Shown: piece by piece, positions 12,308-22,748 of the stretch | Numbering within the stretch: the first letter of the stretch is position 1 | How the letters are laid out: each line of letters starts with the position of its first letter | NCBI GenBank assembly: GCA_019722365.1 | Contig: JADFUC010000271.1 | Location: 1 to 64,000 of the forward strand | Reading direction: 5' to 3' | Length of the DNA stretch: 64,000 nt | Source of the DNA: Lithospermum erythrorhizon | Taxonomy: Eukaryota > Streptophyta > Magnoliopsida > Boraginales > Boraginaceae | Position numbers and translations under genes: made by a program | The notes under the pieces: model-generated | The model's database searches: none | What the model was told of the DNA's origin: nothing | The model's input: only the letters and a program-made list of their open reading frames with translations

Positions 12308-14081
12308 CGTAATAGATGAATCGAACAAATTCAAAAGAACTAACATAATATGAAAGATTATGTAAATAGTGTCTTAATGTATTCAAATTGATTACTAATT
12401 ACTCAAACAACAAGGTAAAATAGAAAAGTCTTTGTCAAACATGTAAGACGAAAAATACAAACGCTATGTGATTGTTGATAATGAGGTAAGGTATTCTGCA
12501 TAATCTTAATTTTTATAATTTTCTACCAAGTAGCAGTTGTGCTTTATATTTAACTAGCTTATTTTGGGGTTTGGCCAGGGAAATGAAATATTGGCAATTG
12601 CTTTTGCAAGTGTCATAGCTCCGGTAACCAACATGTTGAAGCTATTTAGAGTTTTCAAGATCTCGAATGCAGAACTCCCTTTGCCTTCTCCTGAGTTTCA
12701 ACAATATCATAAATCAACTGATACAAAAGCTCACATTATATTTTACAACATAGGTAAAGATGATTACACTTATTATCTAAAGTTTCAGAATGAATTCACT
12801 AACCAATGGACGATTAGCTACATAGATTAATACACAGTAGTAACCAGAAATCAAAGTTGAAGAGCTTATATTAGTTTCCTATTAGACTATAGATAATTTG
12901 TTTCAGATATTGTGGAAGGCTAATACTAACTCCACTTTTTTATAGGCTCATGAATAGAGAGTGTCTGAAAAAAATCTTTAGCACTGAAATCTAAAAGTAG
13001 AAAAAAATAATTATACCTGACCTAGCTAATAATTTGGACAACAATCCACTCAAAATCTCAAATAGAGTTGGCTCATCGATGTGCGTGCTCTGTAAATACT
13101 TCACTTACAAATCAGAAGCCTATAATATTTTAGTTAAATCTTGATTTTCTATTGTTCTACAAAATCAAATAAATGATTGTAACTAAACAATCGAAACATT
13201 AATATACAGATTATCACAATCAAAAAACAAAATAAACATCATCAGTTAACTTATTTATATTTATAGACCAAAACTAATTCACACGCATAGGCAATCCACA
13301 TATTAGGAAGAACAGTTGCCAACAGGAAATGCAACAAGTTGGAAGTCAAGAATTCATATTACTACTTTGACAAATAGGTACCAACCCCAAATTGGAAGCC
13401 ACCATACTCCATCTTCCATTTTAGGATGATAGCTATCAATTTTCGTACAGAATTCCACTCATGAGATTTCCAAAAAAAAAATCAAACAAAGCCTAGATTT
13501 CGTTTTCTCGGCTATGCCCTCAATCTTTACATACTACTTAGTTTTGCTATACAGAATGGGGTGCCCAATTATAATATACTAGTCCTCAATAAAAACCTCA
13601 AGATTTAACCATATCACATAGGAGAAAAAGAAGAAATAGAGTACTCGTAATATTAGACCAGTGAAAGTATACTTACGTATCATTATATCATGCAATTTTA
13701 AATCACTGGCTCCCTCTAAATCATTTCTTCCTCATATATTTAAATATTAATAATCACACAACTCCTTAATTTTAGCTTCACCAATAATAACAATAAATTT
13801 CAACTCACAAAATTGACCCCATGATCACCACACACGAGAAAAGCCTACAAAAGCCTCCATGCATTTCCATATTCATGTGCCAAATTATTTTCTATTTGCA
13901 TCATTTCAAAATATTTCCTCTGGTCTCATTGCAGCATTGCTGAATTTTTCTTGCATCTCCATCTCCTTTTTTGTTTGGTTTTTTGTAATTCTTATATAAA
14001 CAAATAAACAAGTCTAAATCTGGATAAAATATGTAAAGCCCCCTCATTTTTTTTATACATTTTGGGTGATAAAAACCAAAT
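12308..14081. other. Intergenic DNA with one unassigned coding-like exon
   Basis: After an acceptor-like TTTGGCCAG (ending about 12579) the + frame 12580-12830 reads GNEILAIAFASVIAPV, then PLPSPEFQQYHKS, and ends TNQWTISYID-stop. The composition is protein-like and it resembles a terminal exon, but I do not recognise the family and see no partner exons. The remainder (12831-14081) is AT-rich. Its last part is probably the promoter and 5' leader of the DUF7870 gene. Confidence 0.3.
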
Positions 14082-14192
14082 ATGGAGATTGCAAGAATTA
14101 TTCAGTTAATGTTGCTTTGGTCAAGCATAAAAAGTAGCCGTGTATCCCTTGTGGGTGGAAACCATACCGCTTCTAGATTTTGCACTCGCTAA
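14082..14192 (+). CDS. Upstream ORF (36 aa) in the leader of the DUF7870 gene, candidate conserved-peptide uORF
   Basis: ATG at 14082 opens a 36-codon frame ending TAA at 14190-14192, about 160 bases before the presumed main start. The peptide starts MEIARIIQLMLLWSS and ends SLVGGNHTASRFCTR. It lies in otherwise AT-rich leader, but its second half is GC-richer and codon-like. From memory, an Arabidopsis member of this protein family (AT5G03190) is annotated as carrying a conserved-peptide uORF (CPuORF47). I cannot verify that the peptides match. If they do, the nascent peptide probably stalls ribosomes and represses the main ORF. A second ATG at 14356 belongs to the main protein's probable N-terminus. 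Confidence 0.55.
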   Translation: MEIARIIQLMLLWSSIKSSRVSLVGGNHTASRFCTR

Positions 14193-14355
14193 GGCCCCCC
14201 CTCCCTTTTTGCTAGGCTTGTTTTTCTCATTTCATGAGTAAAAACTGGTCATTTATATAGTAAATTTCACATTTTAGGGTAATTTTCTTTAGAATATAGT
14301 AAACTCAAATAATAAGTAGTGTCTAAAAACCAAGAAATTTCCCTCTCTTGCAAAA

Positions 14356-15523
14356 ATGGAGACGATGGCTAATAGCTACATTTTCAAAGTCAAGAAAATG
14401 ATTGATGAGAATGTGATTTGAGGGCAGTAGTGTAATTTCAAGATCATTGTTTGTTGTTCTGTTTCTTTTTGCATTATTGCCTTCAATAAGCTCAATGATG
14501 TCAGGTTCATCACATATTAATGATAAATCCAATTTGGTATACATGGTTGAAGAAGGTATAATTAAGAAGGGAGACCAAGGGCTAATTGTACTAAGCTCTG
14601 AGATTGATGAAGGTAAATTGGTCATGAAAGATTCTGATGTTTTGAATCAAAATGGCATTGATATTAGATTTTTGGATGAATCCAATGTCATGAATGGTGT
14701 CAATGTCAACATTCTAAATGAGGCACTCGATTTTGTTTTTGTACAAAATTTGAAGAATGTCGAGGCCATTGATCGAATGATCAAATCGGGTGGGTTCGTT
14801 ATATCTCAACTCGAAAACAACAAACAGGACCAGCTACTACATCCTGGAAATTATGTAATTGTTTTCCTCAGGCCATTAGAGCATAAAATGGTGGTGGTGT
14901 TGAGGAAAATCGGTCACAAATCGCTCGTGGCCATGGCTGGATTAGACAGGAAAATGCCAGGAAGGCGATCACTCTTTGGATTCGTCCCTGAGGCAAAGAA
15001 AACAGCATTGCTTGGCTTAGAGGATGCAATGCTTGAGCCACCAAGAGGAACATTGACAAAAAGTAAAAAATTATCAAGAAAGATGAAGTTCCTCCCTGAT
15101 TTATTGGGGGACTCTTTAGAGAATTATCCGAGAAGGATTTTCTTCTCGGATGGTGACAAAAGTGCCACCAAATGGTTTAAGAAAAACTATCCATCCAGAG
15201 GTGAAGAATTCGAGTTTTACGACATGGAGGTTGTGGCGAATGAGGCTGGTAACAATGGAAAATCAGCAGGGTTGCTATCAGACTGGTTGAGGACTCATGT
15301 AAAGGAAGAGGACTATGTTGTAATGAAGGCAGAAGCCACACTAGTTGAGGAGATGATTAAAGAAAACACAACTTGTTTAGTTGATGAGCTATTTTTGGAA
15401 TGCAAAAACCAATGGGGAGAAGAAGAAGAAGTTTCATCAGGCAAGAGGTCTTATTGGCAATGCTTGGCATTGTATGGAAGGCTAAGAGATGATGGTATTG
15501 CAGTCCATCAATGGTGGACTTGA
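14356..15523 (+). CDS. DUF7870 / methyltransferase-like type II membrane protein, single exon, frameshifted N-terminus
   Basis: The 14495-15523 frame encodes about 342 aa ending CLALYGRLRDDGIAVHQWWT. It has the family blocks YPRRIFFSDGD, WFKKNYPSRGEEFEFYD, LSDWLRTHVKEEDYVVMKAEA and LVDELFLECKNQW. These fit the plant DUF7870 family, often annotated as SAM-dependent-methyltransferase-like, but I see no classical SAM-binding GxGxG loop. The expected N-terminal anchor is split. ATG 14356 encodes METMANSYIFKVKKMIDENVI and stops at 14419. One base later the other frame continues EGSSVISRSLFVVLFLFALLPSISS, a clear signal anchor. Removing one T of the TTT at 14417-14419 would fuse them. Otherwise translation must begin at ATG 14495 without the anchor. 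Cause: sequencing error or a disabling mutation. Confidence 0.75.
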
Positions 15524-16440
15524 TTCATTCTTTCAACATGTTGTGTAATCATTTGTATTCAAATTGAAAAACAACCCAACCGACATTTGGCCTTGGATCA
15601 AGTAATAAAAATCCCAACATTTTGTTTTGGTTTACGTTTTTGAAACCATAACCCAAAAATATTCATATTTATTAATTTATACTTTGTATATACATTTTTA
15701 TAAGAAATATGATACCAAGTATTATCTTATGGAAATATCATCTCAGTAAATAAATTACTTATATAAAACATTTTAATTTTAATTTAATCACCTCTTCTAT
15801 AACAAAATTATCCAAGAAGTATTTTCACTTATCACTCATTTTGTATTATGGTATTTATTACAACCGATTACGCATATCAATCTCTCAATAGTGGTGAGTA
15901 CAAAATGATCCCCACACAAATTAATAATTTTGCATTACTTACTTAAACACGAGAAATTACATAATATACACTCAAAATTGATAACGACAAAATTGGATGA
16001 AAAATAACCAAAAAAAAAGTAAGAATATCATAATCAAGAATTGGAGTATTAAAATCATTAACCTAAATAAAATTGCAAATGCAATCTAAAAATATCTATA
16101 CATAGTACCAACTCCCATTTAGGATTCTAAGAGAGTATGAAAAGCTTGATAAGGTTATTTTATGTAATTCTAAGCCGAGCTTCAATCTCATTTGCAGGTT
16201 CAAATGCCGTTAGAATTCAACGTTGAATCGCACCTCGGACTTTCGTACTTTTCAAATCCAGCAAACTTTAAAAGATTCACGTTATTTCAAACTTGATTGG
16301 TCCTGAACTGCGTATATATTTAAACGGCATTAAAATTCGAAAAAAGTCGGCTCGTCGAATTCCAATGACCAAAAATAGAATATATCAAAGCAGATAAAGA
16401 AAGTATAAAAACCCAAAGAGAAAATCAGCCAGAAGTCAAA
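15524..16440. other. Intergenic DNA, no feature recognised
   Basis: AT-rich spacer between two + strand genes. It contains the 3' flank of the DUF7870 gene and the promoter of the KH-domain gene. A TATATATTT run near 16311-16320 could serve as a TATA box. No repeat family was identified. Confidence 0.35.
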
Positions 16441-19400
16441 ATGCAAGAGTCAGTCAACCCTCCTCCACAAGCCGCCGTCAACGGCGGTGCTAAACGCCTG
16501 AAACAACCACAATCCCCCTGGTTTGTTCCCCCAAACCACGTGGCACTCCGTCTCCTATGCCACGTGTCACGCGTCGGAGGCCTCATCGGAAAATCCGGGT
16601 CCATTATCCGGCAGCTCCAACAAGAAACCACCGCCAAGATCCGAATTGAAGACTTCCCTAATAATAACTCAACCTCTGGGTCAACGGCGCTGACCCCCGT
16701 TGACTACCACCGTGTTATCCTCATTATAGGGAATATAGCTCAAACTAGGAAACTCAAACTCACAGTTAATGGTACTGTTTTTTAGTACTTTTTTTATTAT
16801 TAGCCTCGGGTTTTTTTTACTTGTCATTCGAAGCATTTTTTTAATACTTTTTATTATTATTAGCTTCGAGTTTTTTTACTTGTCCTTCTAGGCATTTGCA
16901 TGATTAAGAAAACAGCTAAGTTGACATTCATGCTCGCAATTGATTATCGACTAAATGTTTTAATTTTTGGATATTTAATGTTCATCTCTACTTAGTTTTT
17001 ACTAATTTATGTTGAAAATGAAGTAGACAATAGATTGAAAAGAAAGAGAATTGTTATACACATGTTATTATGTTTAATATGGTTAATGATAGGGATAAAC
17101 AGGGACGGACCTATAGTGTACTTACCCTACAATAGAAAAATAGCTCAAATAGTTACATCTTGGCTAACTTACCAAAGGTTCTAGTTCGAAACCTGCCTCG
17201 AGCATATTTCCGTCCCTGCGGATAAAACTGGAAAAAAGTTGGTGAAAATGAATGGGAAGTATAAAACGTCAACTATAAAGAAACAATTTTATTTAGCTAG
17301 AATGACGAATAAAAAAAGGGAGTATTATTTTTTGTTTTTATATTTATATTTTTATTAGTGTTTCATATTTTTCAGTTAATGGTACTAAAACACTGTCTGA
17401 AGAGCAAGAACAAGAGCAAGGAGATTTGGACAGTAACAAGAATGTTGAGGCAGTCGAGGTTTCACCAGCTCAAGAAGCTTTGGTGAGAGTGTTTGAGAGG
17501 GTGATTGAGGTTGCTGCAGAGAGTGGTGGTAGTGGTGGGGTGGGGGTGGAGGGTATTGTTTCTTGTAGGTTGTTGGTTGAGAAGGGGCAAGTTGGTTCTT
17601 TGATAGGTAAACATAGTGTATGATTTTCTGTTTGTGATCTTAATGTCTTGAAGTTGTTTACACAAAAAAGCTTCAATCTTTGTGATAGTGTATGATTCTA
17701 GTTGTTTACATAAAAAAGCTTCAATCTTTGTGATAGCATATGTTTTTATGTTAAGAGGTTTGAAAATATTCAAGTTGTTTACATTAAAAAGCTTCAATCT
17801 TTGTGATAATGTATGTCTTATGTTTCATAGGTAAAGGTGGGAAGACAATTGAAATGATAAAGAGGGAAGCTGGATGTAGAGTTAAGGTGTTGAATAAGGA
17901 GAGATTGCCTTCTTGTGCTATGCCTAATGATGAAATGGTTGAGGTAAATGAATTGCTACATTAACATTAGCATACGTCAATGCCTCTGAAGAGACTCTTG
18001 CCTAAGTGGGGTAACGGGTCGGATAGGATGCAACCTTACCCCTGTAATAACCGGGAGTATGTTTCCAAATTGACCCAAGAGTGAAGTGCGAACAATATCT
18101 ACTACTTCATAATGGATAAATAATAGATAAGATGGTCTGCTTGCATTTATGTAAGTCTTGTATAGTTTCTTTCAATTGATGTATCAGTTTACTGTAGATT
18201 TGAAGCTACCTTGTGTGAGACTTGAAAATGAAGACGATGGTGATGAACATTTTCTGCAACAATCACTCTCTATGTGCCAGTTAATTAAGAAATTTATAAT
18301 GTGAAATTATTTTTGGATGCTTCTAAAAATTTATATTGACGCCATTGATAGAGTTCAAAATGAAGATCATTTAATTTGATGTTTTAAATGATATTCAGGT
18401 TGAAGGTGATATTACTGCCGTCAAGAAGGCACTCATTGCTCTGGCCCGCTGTCTTCAAGATTGTCCTGTTAATAAAGGCAGGATTGGAGGAGGTAGATCG
18501 TTTGAGCAACCTCAACAGGAGGCTTCATTTGACCCTCGCATGGATCTACCCATGCATCGAGGTTCTATAGCACCCCCTGTGGCTACAAGCTCAAATGGAT
18601 TTTCTTCTGGAGGTCAATCCATGTCTGTGGAAGGTGAGAGGGCTCCAATGATGGACTCTAGAGCATCAATTAGAGAAGTTGTTTTCAATATACTTTGTCC
18701 AAATGATAGAGTTGGAGGAGTGATTGGAAAGGGAGGTTCCATCGTGAAGAATTTTGAAATTGAGACTGGTACTGCTGTAAGTGTTGGGCCCGTTGTTGCA
18801 GAAAGCGCAGAAAGATTAATAACCATTAGTTCAATGGAGGTTTGGGTTCTTACTGTAATTTTTATTTTATTTCAATTCTGTAGATATCAAATATGTGGCA
18901 CCATCAAGATTTAGTAACATGCTTTTGCGCATCTTACCTTGTAGAACCCAGAATCACGATATTCCCCTGCACAAAGTGCCATTATACTTCTATTCAGTAG
19001 GTTTCTTACAACTACTGTTGATAAAAACCTAGACCCATCTTCAAAGGGGCCACCTGTTTCCGCACGACTTGTAGTACAATCGAATGATGTTGGCTGTTTG
19101 TTGGGAAAAGGAGGTAACATAATCTCAGAAACTAGAAAGTTGACTGGAGCTGGCCTTCGTATCATTGGGGGTGATCAAGTTCCAAAGTGTGCAACCGGGA
19201 ATGTAGAAGTAGTTCAGGTACAGTTTATTTCTACTGTTAAGTTTCAACATCTGCATTTGAAGATGAAATACAAATCCATTTGGTGTCCAATGCATCATGG
19301 GATATCAATTGATTTGATATAAGTTGCATTCTGTGCGGTATACATATCATGTCAAGAAATGGATTAGCTGTTAAAGAGTTTGTTATTGTTTGTTTGTTAG

Positions 19401-20684
19401 ATAACTGGGTCTTTTGGAAGTGTACAAAACGCGTTGTATAGTGTAACGAGTAGGTTGCGAGATAACATTTTGTCATCCAAAATGCCAAATGCTTCTGCTT
19501 CTAGGACTGGCTCATCTTTTCAACATGGGAACAACCCCTATGGTGGAGGAAGGGGCCCTGCTTCTGTAGAACGCCACTCATCGTCTGATTTCTCGCCTGA
19601 GTCTGATGTACATGGTGCCTTGGTGAACAATATGGTTCATCTAAGACTCGGCCAGAATACGGATCGTTCCCCATCGTCAACTTCATGGACACCACAGGTG
19701 AAGGATGGAATCTTCTTTTATCAAACCTTATCTTCTATATCCTCATTTACTGTTAACCTTATTCTAGTGTGCCAACTTATGCAGACAATACCTGTAACAA
19801 ACCAAAGGGTCAGTGGAGACTTTAGAAATGGTCTGACAAACGTTAAAGGTGGTGTGGAAATTGGCAGGTACGTGTTCTCAAATGTCCGAGAGACTGAGTC
19901 TTAATACTGCAGCTAATTACATTTGGGTCACTGTCTTAACTGCTGATACATGTATTGAAGTTTGCAGTCACCCTTTGTCTGCCAAAATGAAACATTTTCT
20001 CATTATGTGTCTCACACTCTTGCCTTCTCTATTCACCTCAGTTTTTTCCTCACTCACTTCAGTTTTTCCTCTCACTCACATTGAAGAAGAAGAAACAGAA
20101 AAAGTTATTCGTTTAGTCATGTCCTAATCTACATCTCTTGATGCTTTTGCAGTGGAACCAGATCTGCGGTTGTGACAAATACAACAGTAGAAATTGTGGT
20201 TCCTGATAATGTTATTGATTCAATATATGGGGAGAATGGTAGTAATTTATCTCGCCTTAGACAGGTGAGCTTCCAGATCTTTTGGTTCTTAGATTTCATG
20301 CTTTTCATTCAGAATGAAGAAGCAACTCAGCTGTTAGAAACCCCTAAATTCTATTAAATATGGTTGGTGAAACCATCTAAGAAATTCGTACACAAGCCTC
20401 GGTCCCCCCCAATCCAAATCTTTTTTGTACAAGGAGTATATACATGCTATGCACTCTCTTTAGTACGGAGTCTGACTGATTTCTTTTATCTTCTTTCTGA
20501 ATCAATACTAAACGTTTGCCTATGTCGGGTTTGGCAACAGATTTCAGGAGCTAAGGTAATTGTGCACGATCCGCAACCTGGATCAACTGATAGGATTATT
20601 GTGATATCTGGGTCGCCCGAGCAAACTCAAGCTGCTCAGAGTCTCTTACAAGCATTTATACTTCAAGATCTTGATGACAACTAA
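16441..20684 (+). CDS. Five-KH-domain RNA-binding protein (HEN4-like)
   Basis: Nine exons: 16441-16771, 17376-17606, 17831-17943, 18399-18839, 18945-19217, 19401-19697, 19785-19867, 20153-20264, 20541-20684. They sum to 2025 nt, or 674 aa, in frame throughout. Five KH modules are visible with their GxxG loops: VGGLIGKSGSII, VGSLIGKGGKTI, VGGVIGKGGSIV, VGCLLGKGGNII, and IDSIYGENGSNL. Plant proteins with this architecture (HEN4, RCF3/HOS5 and relatives) bind RNA in the nucleus and act in pre-mRNA processing, flower development or stress response. The start is the first ATG after an in-frame leader. Intron 1 is flanked by a 14-bp direct repeat, and intron 3 holds a SINE-like repeat. The exact ortholog cannot be decided from memory. 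Confidence 0.9.
17981..18086 (+). repeat. SINE-like repeat in KH gene intron 3
   Basis: Starts TGCCTCTGAAGAGACTC and contains GCAACCTTACCCCTGTAATA and TTCCAAATTGACCC. The same order of blocks occurs at 52674-52755, and the first block occurs inverted at 36672-36697. The GGTCGGAT, CCTTACCCCTGT and TTTCC.ATTGACCC words recall 3' parts of plant SINEs. That family name is an inference. Confidence 0.5.
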
Positions 20685-21228
20685 GTAGCGCCGTAAACGA
20701 ATCTTATTCCAAACAAATTTTGAAAGGAAGATAGATAGCAATAGTTTTCTTGTTGTGTATTTTCTCACATTTTTGTACTCACTCTTTTCTTTTTCTTCTG
20801 TTGCCACTCCTTGTCTGATGTCTCCAATAAATGAGTATAAGCAGCAATGCAGTACACAACACATTCCCTTGAGCTTACATTATGGGTATTTTACCCCCTC
20901 CCCCTTGTACCAATTTTATGTCCTGCAATACATTGTTGTAAACCATGCATTGCATGATATATAGACCAGCGCTCATGTTATGCATAATGTTATTGAGTAC
21001 AATCTTACAAGACATGAAGAAGGCCAGTAGGGGAGACCAACTAAAAGCACCTGAGACAGTAACCAAAAAGTTGTTAAATGACTATTTTACCCCTAAATGA
21101 AACTTTCTCAAACACTATGCCTACAAATAGAGGGCTTAAAATAGTAATTTCATACCATATTTCTTTACAAGTAGGGGGGCTAGAGAAATGATGCTTATTG
21201 GAGAAGCTTTTCCATAAGCTTCCTGGAC
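20685..21228. other. KH gene 3' flank and intergenic DNA
   Basis: The first ~250 bases after the stop are probably 3' UTR. Several short open frames occur on both strands but none is convincing. No repeat was identified before the direct-repeat flank at 21229. Confidence 0.3.
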
Positions 21229-22120
21229 AATCTTCTAGGAAAATATAGGACATAATTAATACTATCTCCATTTCAAAAACTTGGAGGTTTCCTTTTTTGT
21301 CAATATTTAAGGGTTATTACTTTATGAGTGAACTTCCTATTTTACCCTTATAATTTTAAAAAATCATACTCACGGAGGAGATGATCGGGGCTAACGGGCC
21401 GAAAATAGTACATGGAGTCGAAGCAGTGGGCGACAATATGGTCCGGGGTAGAAACGGGCTGAAAAAATGGTCTCGGTTGAAGCGGAAATATAAGTCGGGT
21501 AGAAGCAGGCCGAAAATATGGTCCCGATCGAAAATATGATCAGTCAAATCGGCGAAATATGATTGTTAGCTTGGGTCAAAAATATGGTCGGGTCAGCATG
21601 GTCCGTGGTCGGCCGGGCCGTAAATATGGCCGAGGCCGAGAAATGTCATCCGAGGTCAAAAGCGGGCGCAAATATGGTGAGAGGGGGTCGAATCGGGAGA
21701 GAAAATATGGTTCCGGAGCGGAGCAGGGCCATGTCATCGGGTCGAAAGCAGTAGAAAATATGGTTCGGTCGAAGCGGACCGAAAATATGGTATCGGTCAA
21801 AATGGGCGAAAATATGATTGGGGATCGAATCGAGGCGAAAAAATGAGTTCGGGGCAGAAAGCGGTCGAGAAATATGGTCGGGGTCAAAATGGACTTGAAA
21901 ATGCGTATCTGGGATCGAAATGGATAAATACTGCGTCAGGGAGGTTGGAGTGGGTTTCTTAGTCTTTCGTCGCTTAGATCTGGTATATTTTAGATTTATT
22001 TTAGATAAAATTAGTCAATCTCGTGTTAATTTGAAAAAATTTAAAAATTCAAACTTTCAAGTTAATTTGAAATGAAGGGAGTAATAAAAAATCTTCTAAG
22101 AAAATCTAGGACATAAATAA
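21229..22120. mobile_element. Stowaway-like inverted-repeat element carrying a minisatellite, inside ~30-bp direct repeats
   Basis: The left end ACTATCTCCATTTCAAA (21261) and right end TTTGAAATGAAGGGAGTA (ending 22083) are inverted copies of the plant 'ACTCCCTCCRTTTCA' terminal type, next to TA-rich target sequence. Outside them, TCTTCTAGGAAAATATAGG (from 21231) and TCTTCTAAGAAAATCTAGG (from 22092), each followed by ACATAA, form ~30-bp direct repeats. No transposase is present. The interior (21370-21925) is a GC-rich repeat array quite unlike the AT-rich surroundings. Confidence 0.6.
21370..21925. repeat. Degenerate minisatellite, unit ~30-37 bp
   Basis: At least a dozen units share the core GAAAATATGGT(C) followed by CGGTCGAA and GCGGRC. 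The spacing varies and units are diverged, e.g. near 21420, 21515, 21585, 21620, 21670, 21705, 21755, 21780, 21808 and 21868. Several reading frames stay open through it because of its composition, which does not imply a protein. Confidence 0.75.
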
Positions 22121-22748
22121 TAATAATAAAATAACAACCATTGCCTCTTTTACAACTACCTATTAAAATTGATTATCCCTATTCCCTAGTGTTTTATTAC
22201 AAACATGTACCAGGAGTTTATTGTATTCTTAATGAATTTTTATTTTTTAGGAAAATATCAAAATTAATATTGTTATATACATCCAAGTGATCTAAAGGGA
22301 TTTAATGTAAACTTTTTTTTACATGAGAATTAGTTGTAGATTATTTTTATTTTCTAAAAACACTATCTTAATTGATTGAAGAAAATTATCTTAGAATATT
22401 GGATGAATGAACTATTTTTAATTGATAAGTCAAATCTTTTCATTTCAATTGATTAAAATGTGAATGGTAAAAAAAATTTATGAATAAGAATAGAAAATAC
22501 AAGATTATTAATGTCAATACTTAGCCGTCCAAAAGCAAAAATGTTAAATAATAGGAATTAGGAAGATTTTTTTCCTACAATTTGGATAATTAAAAATACT
22601 GATTTCGTGTAAAGTTTAATGTCACATAAATTATAACATATGATCGTGAGCGTAAAAAGAAATTAAAAAATAAAAGTGTAATAATGAGGTAAGACACCAC
22701 ACTCGTCCTATCATATCGTCCTCATCTTCAACGTACGGAACCTATACC
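22121..22748. other. Intergenic DNA and promoter of the GATA-factor gene
   Basis: AT-rich, with no gene or clear repeat. The final ~60 bases before 22749 are C-rich and are probably the 5' UTR. Confidence 0.3.

Noticed and set aside
20875..21066. - strand open frame downstream of the KH gene
   Set aside because: Short, low-complexity translation with no splice partners or family likeness. It lies in probable 3' flank.
21559..21887. Overlapping ~100-aa open frames on both strands in the minisatellite
   Set aside because: They arise from the repeat unit composition (KYGRG / MVRSK-type repeats) and shift frame between units, so no protein is implied.
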